From positions 1 through 20,703 of the forward strand of contig JAYPUA010000050.1 of assembly GCA_038133845.1 (NCBI GenBank): a stretch of DNA of 20,703 nt, read 5' to 3'. A program made the position numbers and the translations under genes. The number at the start of each line of letters is the position of its first letter. Position 1 is the first letter of the stretch. Shown here in pieces: positions 15,139 through 20,703 of this stretch. This stretch comes from JAYPUA01 sp038133845 (GTDB lineage: Bacteria > SAR324 > NAC60-12). The notes beneath the pieces are model-generated. The model was not told where the DNA came from. It saw only the letters and a program-made list of their open reading frames with translations, and did no database searches.

Positions 15139-16278
15139 ATGAGCCGTTTGCTCTCTTCTGAAGAAATTCAACGCTACAGCCGGCACCTGACGCTTTCCGA
15201 AGTTGGAATGGCCGGGCAGGAGCGTCTCAAGCAGTCTCGCGTGCTGCTCGTTGGTTCCGGAGGGCTGGGCTCTCCGATGGCGCTTTACCTTGCCGCCGCG
15301 GGTGTGGGGTACCTGACCGTCATTGATGGTGACACCGTCGACCACAGCAACCTGCAGCGTCAGGTGCTGTACGCGACGGAGGACGTGGGGCGCCTCAAGG
15401 TCGAGGCCGCCCTTCAGGCGCTGCACCGGGTCAACCCGAACGTGCAGGTCGAGGCTGTTGCGGAACGCCTGAACCCGGAGAACGTGGAGGCGCTCTTTGC
15501 CGAGCAGGATGTGATCGCTGACGGCTCGGACAACTTTCGGACGCGCTACCTGGTGAATGATGCGGCGTACTTCGCCCGGAAGCCGCTGGTCTCGGCGTCG
15601 CTGTTTCAGTTCCAGGGGCAACTCTCGGTGTTCCATCCAAACTCCGGAGGACCGTGCTACCGCTGCCTCTACTCGGCGCCCCCGCCAGCCTCGCTCGTGC
15701 CTACCTGAGCGGAGGGCGGAGTCCTGGGCGTGCTCCCGGGCGTGATGGGAACCTTGCAGGCGACAGAGGTGATCAAGCTGTTGCTGGGAGTGGGCGAGCC
15801 CCTGGTGGGACGCCTGCTGCTCTATGATGCGCTGGATCTGAAATTCCGGGAGGTCCGGATTCGTCCAGACCCTGAATGCGAACTGTGTGGAGAGTCCCCC
15901 ACAATTTCCCGAATTGAGGGACGCGCCACTGCCGAGGTCCTTCCGGAGGAGTCGCAGGGAGATCGAGAGATCTCTCCGCAGGAGCTGTGGCAACGTCTGC
16001 AGTCCGGGCCCCCTCCGGTGCTGTTGGATGTCCGGGAGCGTCAGGAGTGGGAGATCTGCCGACTGGCCGGGGCGCGTTGGGCCCCGCTGAGCAGCTTTGA
16101 TCCGAGAGCCTTGGACCTCGCGCCTGAAACCGAAATCGTGCTTTACTGCTACAAGGGGAAGCGCTCCTTGATGGCGCTTGACGAGCTGCAGCGTCACGGT
16201 TTCCAAAATCTCAAGAGCCTGTCCGGAGGCATCGACCGCTGGTCGCTGGAGGTCGATTCGGAGATTCCACGTTATTGA
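15139..16278 (+). CDS. moeB: MoeB-type sulfur-carrier adenylyltransferase fused to rhodanese, probable selenoprotein (Sec190 at TGA 15706-15708)
   Basis: One frame from ATG 15139 to TGA 16276-16278 gives 379 residues if the internal TGA is read. Residues 39-46 (GSGGLGSP) bind ATP, SNLQRQ (70-75) and ADGSDNF (127-133) are E1-family motifs, and C173/C176 with C247/C250 are the structural zinc cysteines. The TGA is codon 190 and replaces the conserved cysteine of the C-A-E-G-G-V-L-G segment (MOCS3 C239 equivalent). After it the frame is intact. Residues 280-379 are a rhodanese domain with active-site loop CYKGKRS (C337) and GGIDRW. MoeB/MOCS3 adenylates a ThiS/MoaD-like C-terminal GG and helps form its thiocarboxylate. 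A sequencing error or decay is the alternative to selenocysteine; the exact residue match and hairpin favour selenocysteine. Confidence 0.82.
15718..15736 (+). promoter_or_regulatory. Candidate bacterial SECIS hairpin
   Basis: GGAGTCC (15718-15724) pairs with GTGCTCC (15730-15736): four Watson-Crick pairs, one U-G wobble, one mismatch, then a closing C-G. The apical loop is UGGGC (15725-15729). The stem starts ten bases after the TGA and the loop begins 17 bases after it, with G at loop position two. This fits the bacterial SECIS rule as I remember it (loop 16-37 nt downstream, G in the first two loop positions). Stem stability was not computed. Confidence 0.5.
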
Positions 16279-16312
16279 CTGAACTCTGCACTCATTCCAC
16301 CTGAGCCCGTCC

Positions 16313-18052
16313 ATGTCTCAACCCAACCCCGATCCCCGTCTTGCCGAGTCGCTGCTGGAAGGCAACGAACTGATCGATGGCGAATTCGGGATCACGGCCG
16401 AAATCCCCAGCTTCCAACTGATTCAGGAGTGGCAGGAGAAGCGGCTGTCTCTGTGCTACGGCTACTATCGCATGGTCGACCCTCCGGCCGTCCGCAAGCT
16501 TCAGGAGGAGTTGTGTGAAGCGACAGGCATGTCGCACGCGCTCTGCTACACGTCCTCCGAGGCTGCGCTGGACGAGTGGCTCCGGACGCACTTCATCATC
16601 CCGCCGCAACACCCGATCCTCCTGCTTGCCGAGGCGGAAGAGCCAGAGCTGGAGCGCATCACTGGCCTGTTCAAGGCCCATCAGCTTCCGTGGATGCAGC
16701 TCCCGTCGCAGGTACCTGCGCGAGTGCCCCCGTGCTCTGCGATCGTGGTCTTGCGTCAGAGCCCCGAGGTGGACCGAATGCTGACGATTCTCTGGCATTC
16801 GCTCTCGGTGAGCCTCCCCCTGCTGGTTTGGAGCACAGAGGTTCCGGGAAAGCTGGCCCGCAAGCTCCGTGAGGCCACCTGGATCTGTGATCTGAAGGGC
16901 GAGTCTGGCGGAGGGGTGCTGATGCCGGAATCCAGCACGTTCTTCGAGGAGTTTCTGGAGCGCCGGAAGCGGCGAGGTCCGCTCCTCTCGCCCCGGGTGG
17001 TCCGAAGAGCTCCGGGAGTGCCAGACGAGTCGAAAGAGCAGACGAGCGCCTTCAATGAGGTAGAGAAGTGGTTTGTCAAGCAGGAGCAGGCAGGGGTGGC
17101 GCTGCTCTACCCTTCAGGCATGAGCGCCTGTGCGGCGGTGTTTGACGCCCTGCTTCAGTTGCGGCCTCGGCATGCCGTGGTCATTGGGGGGCTCTACACC
17201 GACACCCATACCCTGCTCACGACGCCTCGGTTCCGTCCGGAAGGCACCAGGGTGGACTTCCTTGATGTCTCGGAGCAGGACCAGATCGCGGAAGTCCTCA
17301 CTGAAGAAACGGCCTTCGTCTTTTTGGAAAGCATCACCAACCCGCTGGGAGAGGTCCCGGACCTGCCCTTCATCGCGGCAAATGCGAGCCTGCGTCAGGT
17401 TCCTCTGGTGGTGGACAATACTCTGGCCACGCCGTTCAATTTGGCCCCCTTGCAGTTTGGCGCGGATGTGGTGATCGAGAGCACCGCGAAGTACCTCTCC
17501 GGGCAGAACGACCACCGAGGAGGCGCTGTGGTGCTCAACGACCCGACGCTGGCCGTGGCGCTCTACCAGGATCAGCAGGCCCGCAACCTGCGCATGTCCG
17601 ACGAGGAAGCGACCGTCCTCCAAGAGCGGCTCCGGGACTTCCCGGATCGCATGCGGCGCTTCAACCGAAACGGGCGAATCCTGAGGGACTTCCTGCAGCG
17701 GCATCCCAAGGTGGCCGAGGTGTTCAGCCCTCATGAGCAGCGCGGCACTGATCCGGAGAGTGGATTCCTCGCAGGCGTTGCGGGGGTGGTCAGCTTCCGG
17801 CTGGTGAGCGACTCTGCGGAAGGCGTGCAGCGTCTCTACGATTCGGACCTCCGACCGATTGGCAAAGGTCCGACCTTGGGGTCGAACCGCACGATCCTTT
17901 GTCCCTATCCGCTGCTGGCCCACTACCACGCTCCGGAGGAGTTGGTGGAACAACTGTGCGCCACGCGCTATCTCATCCGTGTTGCCGCAGGATGCGAGGA
18001 AGATTTCACGGTCGTCCTCCGAGCTCTGGGGCACGGACTGGACGCGGTCTGA
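16313..18052 (+). CDS. Cys/Met-metabolism PLP-dependent enzyme (cystathionine gamma-synthase type) with a long N-terminal region
   Basis: 579 residues from ATG 16313, far longer than the usual 380-400. Residues about 235-579 form the catalytic trans-sulfuration domain: LLYPSGMSA (cofactor phosphate contact), ESITNPLGEVPD, VVDNTLATP (aspartate to the pyridine nitrogen), and ESTAKYLSGQNDHRGG with the Schiff-base lysine K393. GPTLGSNRTI is in the C-terminal domain. Residues 1-230 look like a shortened second copy of the same fold without its lysine. Fungal STR2-type cystathionine gamma-synthases also have a long N-terminal region, so this may be that lineage. It would act in methionine or cysteine synthesis (O-acyl-homoserine plus cysteine). 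It follows moeB by 34 bases. Confidence 0.85.
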   Translation: MSQPNPDPRLAESLLEGNELIDGEFGITAEIPSFQLIQEWQEKRLSLCYGYYRMVDPPAVRKLQEELCEATGMSHALCYTSSEAALDEWLRTHFIIPPQHPILLLAEAEEPELERITGLFKAHQLPWMQLPSQVPARVPPCSAIVVLRQSPEVDRMLTILWHSLSVSLPLLVWSTEVPGKLARKLREATWICDLKGESGGGVLMPESSTFFEEFLERRKRRGPLLSPRVVRRAPGVPDESKEQTSAFNEVEKWFVKQEQAGVALLYPSGMSACAAVFDALLQLRPRHAVVIGGLYTDTHTLLTTPRFRPEGTRVDFLDVSEQDQIAEVLTEETAFVFLESITNPLGEVPDLPFIAANASLRQVPLVVDNTLATPFNLAPLQFGADVVIESTAKYLSGQNDHRGGAVVLNDPTLAVALYQDQQARNLRMSDEEATVLQERLRDFPDRMRRFNRNGRILRDFLQRHPKVAEVFSPHEQRGTDPESGFLAGVAGVVSFRLVSDSAEGVQRLYDSDLRPIGKGPTLGSNRTILCPYPLLAHYHAPEELVEQLCATRYLIRVAAGCEEDFTVVLRALGHGLDAV

Positions 18053-18092
18053 GTGGCCTCTTCAACTCAACAACCCAAGCCTGCTTTCACTC

Positions 18093-18788
18093 ATGCCTGA
18101 ACTGGAACCCGCCTGCATCGTTGATGAGGCCATCACCAGCCGACGCTCGGTCCGAGCTTTCCTCCCAACTCCGGTTCCACAGGAGGTGTTGGAGGATCTC
18201 CTGCGCGTCGCGGCCCGTGCGCCTTCTGGAACCAACATGCAACCGTGGCGAGTGTACGTGCTCACCGGAGGCAGTCGGGAGCGCCTGGCGCAGGAAATTG
18301 TGGAGACGTATCTGGATCCGGAGCAGGCTGCAGAGCACAAGGAGGAGTACAGCTACTATCCGAACACTTGGAGCGAACCCTACCTCTCACGTCGTCGAAA
18401 GGTCGGGTACGATCTCTATCAGCTGCTGGAGATTGAGAAGGGAGACAAGGAGCGCATGCGGGAGCAACATGCCCGCAACTTCAAATTCTTTGACGCTCCG
18501 GTGGGAATGATCTTCACGATCGAACGGAGCCTGGAGCAGGGGAGCTGGCTGGATTACGGGATGTTCCTGCAGAACCTGATGGTTGCCGCGCGAGGCCGTG
18601 GGCTGCACACATGCCCGCAAGCTGCGTTTACCCAGTTCCACCGGATCATCGCTCGACACCTGAAGCTCCCTCCGGAAGAGCAGGTGGTCTGTGGCATGTC
18701 ACTGGGTTACGAGGACCCCTCCCAGGTGGAGAACTCGCTGGTGACCGAGCGGGCAGAGGTCTCTGCATTCACCGTGTTCCTGGACTGA
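18093..18788 (+). CDS. Nitroreductase-family flavoprotein
   Basis: 231 residues from ATG 18093. The frame is open far upstream inside the preceding gene, but MPELEPACIVDEAITSRRSV is the natural start. SRRSVRAFLPTPVP and RAPSGTNMQPWRVYVLTGG form the FMN-binding half; the latter is the classic P-S-x-x-N-x-Q-P-W segment. GSWLDYGMFLQNLMVAARGRG and GMSLGYED complete the fold. Members use NAD(P)H to reduce nitro compounds, quinones, flavins or enoates, so the native substrate cannot be predicted. It follows the PLP enzyme by 40 bases and ends eight bases before the convergent asnS stop. Membership of the moeB unit is likely by spacing. Confidence 0.9.
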   Translation: MPELEPACIVDEAITSRRSVRAFLPTPVPQEVLEDLLRVAARAPSGTNMQPWRVYVLTGGSRERLAQEIVETYLDPEQAAEHKEEYSYYPNTWSEPYLSRRRKVGYDLYQLLEIEKGDKERMREQHARNFKFFDAPVGMIFTIERSLEQGSWLDYGMFLQNLMVAARGRGLHTCPQAAFTQFHRIIARHLKLPPEEQVVCGMSLGYEDPSQVENSLVTERAEVSAFTVFLD

Positions 18789-18796
18789 AACACGGC

Positions 18797-20185
18797 TCAG
18801 AAGCGGGCGTTCCCGGGCGTGCGTGGGAAGGGGATGACGTCCCGGATGTTCTTCATCCCGGTCATGAACTGCACCAGCCGTTCAAAGCCCAGCCCAAAAC
18901 CCGAGTGAGGTGCCGAGCCAAAGCGCCTCAAGTCCAAATACCAGTCGTAGTCCGACTCCGGAAGATCCAACTCCTGCATGCGTGCCTGAAGGCGCTCCAA
19001 GGAGTCCTCCCTCTGCGATCCTCCTACAATCTCTCCCAGCCTGGGAAAGAGCACGTCCATCGCCGCAACCGTCTTGCCGTCCTCGTTCTGTTTCATGTAG
19101 AAGGCCTTGATCTCTTTCGGATAGTCCGTCAGGGTCACGGGCTTCTGAAAGTGGACATCGGTGAGGTAGCGCTCATGCTCGGACTGCAGGTCCAGCCCCC
19201 ACTCCACAGGGAACTCGAAGGTTTTTCCGGAATCCAGGAGGATGCGGACGGCCTCCGTGTAGCTGAGCACCTTGAACTCGGAGTCCCGGATGTGTTCCAG
19301 GCTGGGGATGAGCTCCGGATCATACATCTTCTGCAGGAACTCGAGGTCGTCCTGGTTGCGCTCCAGGCAGGCACGCACGAGGAACTTGAGAAAGCTCTCG
19401 GTGAAGCGAACCATCTCCGGAAGCTCCATGAAAGCCATCTCCGGCTCAATCATCCAGAACTCCGCGAGATGCCGGGAGGTGTTGGAGTTCTCTGCCCGGA
19501 AAGTTGGGCCGAAGGTGTAGACGCTGGTAAAGGAGAGGGCCATCACCTCAGCACCCAGTTGACCCGAGACCGTCAGGTTGACCGGGGTGCCGAAGAAGTC
19601 TTCTGCATAGTCGACCTGTCCGGACTGGGTCCGGGGCGGTTGCTCCAGGTCCAGCGTGGTGACCCGGAACAGGTCGCCCGCACCTTCGGTGTCGCTGGCG
19701 GTGATGATCGGGGTGTGCGCGTAGAGAAAACCGTGCTCCTGAAAGAACTGATGAACGGCCCAGGCCAGGGTGTTCCGGACCCGAAAAACGGCTCCAAGCG
19801 TGTTGGTTCTGGGGCGCAGGTGGGCGATCTCCCGGAGAAACTCCAGCGTGTGGCCCTTCTTCTGGAGCGGGTAGCTCTCTCCGGGAGCGAGGCCGAAGAC
19901 GCGCACCTGCCGAGCCTGAACTTCGAACTCCTGCCCCTTTCCAGGAGAGGGCACCAAGGTCCCCAGCACTTCCAGGGACGCTCCTGTCCCGACGGCACGG
20001 AGGTCTTCAAAGTTGGAGAGGCTCTCTTCAACAACAACCTGAATTCCGGAGCGGTTCGAGCCATCGTTGAGATTGATGAACGCCAGCCCCTTGGAGTCCC
20101 GGCGCGTGCGGACCCAGCCCCGGAGCAGGACGTCCTGCTGAAGCTGAGTGGCCTGCAAGGTGGAGATGCGCTGCCACTCGGTCAT
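18797..20185 (-). CDS. asnS: Asparaginyl-tRNA synthetase
   Basis: 462 residues from ATG 20185, close to the E. coli length. The N-terminal OB-fold anticodon-binding domain is recognisable by VLLRGWVRTRRDSKG (19-33). REIAHLRPRTN, ITASDTEGAG and VSGQLGAE mark the catalytic core. Class II motif 2 is TFGPTFRAENSNTSRHLAEF (224-243). Motif 3 is GFGLGFERL (429-437), followed by DVIPFPRTPGNA. It charges tRNA-Asn with asparagine. The start overlaps the stop of the upstream membrane-protein gene by four bases (20182-20185), so its translation is probably coupled to that gene. Its presence implies a direct route to Asn-tRNA. Confidence 0.97.
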   Translation of the reverse strand: MTEWQRISTLQATQLQQDVLLRGWVRTRRDSKGLAFINLNDGSNRSGIQVVVEESLSNFEDLRAVGTGASLEVLGTLVPSPGKGQEFEVQARQVRVFGLAPGESYPLQKKGHTLEFLREIAHLRPRTNTLGAVFRVRNTLAWAVHQFFQEHGFLYAHTPIITASDTEGAGDLFRVTTLDLEQPPRTQSGQVDYAEDFFGTPVNLTVSGQLGAEVMALSFTSVYTFGPTFRAENSNTSRHLAEFWMIEPEMAFMELPEMVRFTESFLKFLVRACLERNQDDLEFLQKMYDPELIPSLEHIRDSEFKVLSYTEAVRILLDSGKTFEFPVEWGLDLQSEHERYLTDVHFQKPVTLTDYPKEIKAFYMKQNEDGKTVAAMDVLFPRLGEIVGGSQREDSLERLQARMQELDLPESDYDWYLDLRRFGSAPHSGFGLGFERLVQFMTGMKNIRDVIPFPRTPGNARF

Positions 20186-20703
20186 ATGGCACGCAGTTGC
20201 TTGGCGACTTCGATCTCCGCGTTTTCTACCAATTCCGAAAGCTCATCAACGGTGATCACCATGTTCTTGCGATCAGGCATGATGGCGTAGAGGTACTTGA
20301 GGAAGTCAGGGACCAGGGTGAGGAAGTTCTGGTTGCGCTCCATCATGATCTGGCGGGCGACAAAGTGCTCCATCTGGTCCTGCGACATGTGACGCATGAC
20401 GTTGATGAACTGCGTGGCGTTTTGTTCCAGTTCCTTGCTCACATCGACCGGGTAGAAGGGCGCAAACCGGGTCCGGGAGCCGGCCATGCGCGTGAACAGG
20501 ATCATGGTCATACAGACCACCACGCCGTCGTACCACTCGATCTCCCAGAGGCTCATGTAGCCTGCGAGGAAGTAGACCGCTCCGATGATTGAGCCAATCA
20601 CCTGGAGAGTCAGTCGGACCTTCTCTACAGCCAGGAACTTGTAATTGTACTTCTTCTCCTTGACAAAGTAGAGCAGCCCTTCGGCAAACGGATTGGTCGC
20701 GAT
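20182..20703 (-). CDS. Unrecognised membrane-anchored protein, partial (N-terminus beyond right edge)
   Basis: 173 residues are visible before the stop at 20182, and the frame is open to the right edge. The GTG at 20601 is internal, not a start. About residue 32 to 72 of the visible part is one or two hydrophobic membrane segments (VIGSIIGAVYFLAGYMS and GVVVCMTMILF). After them comes an amphipathic, methionine-rich cytoplasmic-looking tail with MRHMSQDQMEHFVARQIMMER and a glutamate-rich C-terminus. I recognise no family. The ATGA overlap with asnS suggests shared expression. The function is unknown. Confidence 0.75.
   Translation of the reverse strand: MATNPFAEGLLYFVKEKKYNYKFLAVEKVRLTLQVIGSIIGAVYFLAGYMSLWEIEWYDGVVVCMTMILFTRMAGSRTRFAPFYPVDVSKELEQNATQFINVMRHMSQDQMEHFVARQIMMERNQNFLTLVPDFLKYLYAIMPDRKNMVITVDELSELVENAEIEVAKQLRAI

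Noticed and set aside
14931..15161. Open frames on both strands reading through the N gap
   Set aside because: They exist only because N codons are not stops. The flanking translated pieces are short and unrecognised.
15730..16278. A separate downstream gene starting at GTG 15730 after the moeB TGA
   Set aside because: The frame, zinc-site pairing and family architecture join it to the upstream half. The GTG lies in the middle of the conserved G-V-L-G-V-L-P segment and has no credible ribosome site.
18611..20290. A plus-strand open frame of 559 codons antisense to asnS
   Set aside because: It mirrors the codon bias of asnS, which is unmistakable on the minus strand, and its translation has no recognisable domain.

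Overview
The window is about 60% GC by eye and comes from a Gram-negative bacterium. It carries an LpxH-type lipid A enzyme and a FadL/PorV-type outer-membrane barrel. The housekeeping proteins (ProC, PurA, IlvBN, AsnS, CoaE) read like proteobacterial ones, but I cannot name the lineage. A run of exactly 100 N at 14982-15081 marks a scaffold join, so this is a draft assembly. Genes are densely packed, often with ATGA overlaps, and many starts lack an obvious Shine-Dalgarno sequence.

Layout. Minus strand 1-1890: a partial outer-membrane barrel gene behind an lpxH-like gene. Plus strand 1981-5892: proC, purA, a 93-residue protein with a 51-bp tandem duplication, and a CBS-DUF294 nucleotidyltransferase-like regulator. 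Minus strand 5924-8314: ilvB, ilvN and tRNA-Leu(UAA). A 301-bp leader region separates ilvB from a head-to-head pair, a periplasmic DUF4198-type protein (minus) and a HupE/UreJ-type membrane protein (plus), whose start codons overlap. Plus strand 10685-14238: a sarcosine/N-methyltryptophan oxidase-type flavoenzyme, a 2-keto-4-pentenoate hydratase-type enzyme, coaE and a degenerate diacylglycerol-kinase-like protein. An XRE-cupin regulator follows on minus, then the gap. Plus strand 15139-18788: a MoeB-rhodanese fusion, a long trans-sulfuration-type PLP enzyme and a nitroreductase. Minus strand 18797-20703: asnS, coupled to an unrecognised membrane protein that runs off the right edge.

Highlight. 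The MoeB-rhodanese reading frame is interrupted once, by TGA at 15706-15708. That codon lies exactly where the family has the conserved E1-type cysteine (C-A-[DE]-G-G-V-L-G). The frame then continues intact for 189 more codons through the second zinc CxxC and a complete rhodanese domain. A GG-containing hairpin begins ten bases after the TGA. The best reading is a selenocysteine-containing MoeB of 379 residues. Its neighbours point to sulfur chemistry: sulfur-carrier activation and rhodanese, a cystathionine gamma-synthase-type enzyme, and a flavin reductase.

Other points of interest are the strong excess of the palindrome TCCGGA, a diacylglycerol-kinase fold that has lost its GGDGT motif, a likely decayed PLP-domain duplication in the trans-sulfuration enzyme, and a near-consensus promoter with a 5-3-5 dyad between its boxes beside the XRE-cupin gene.
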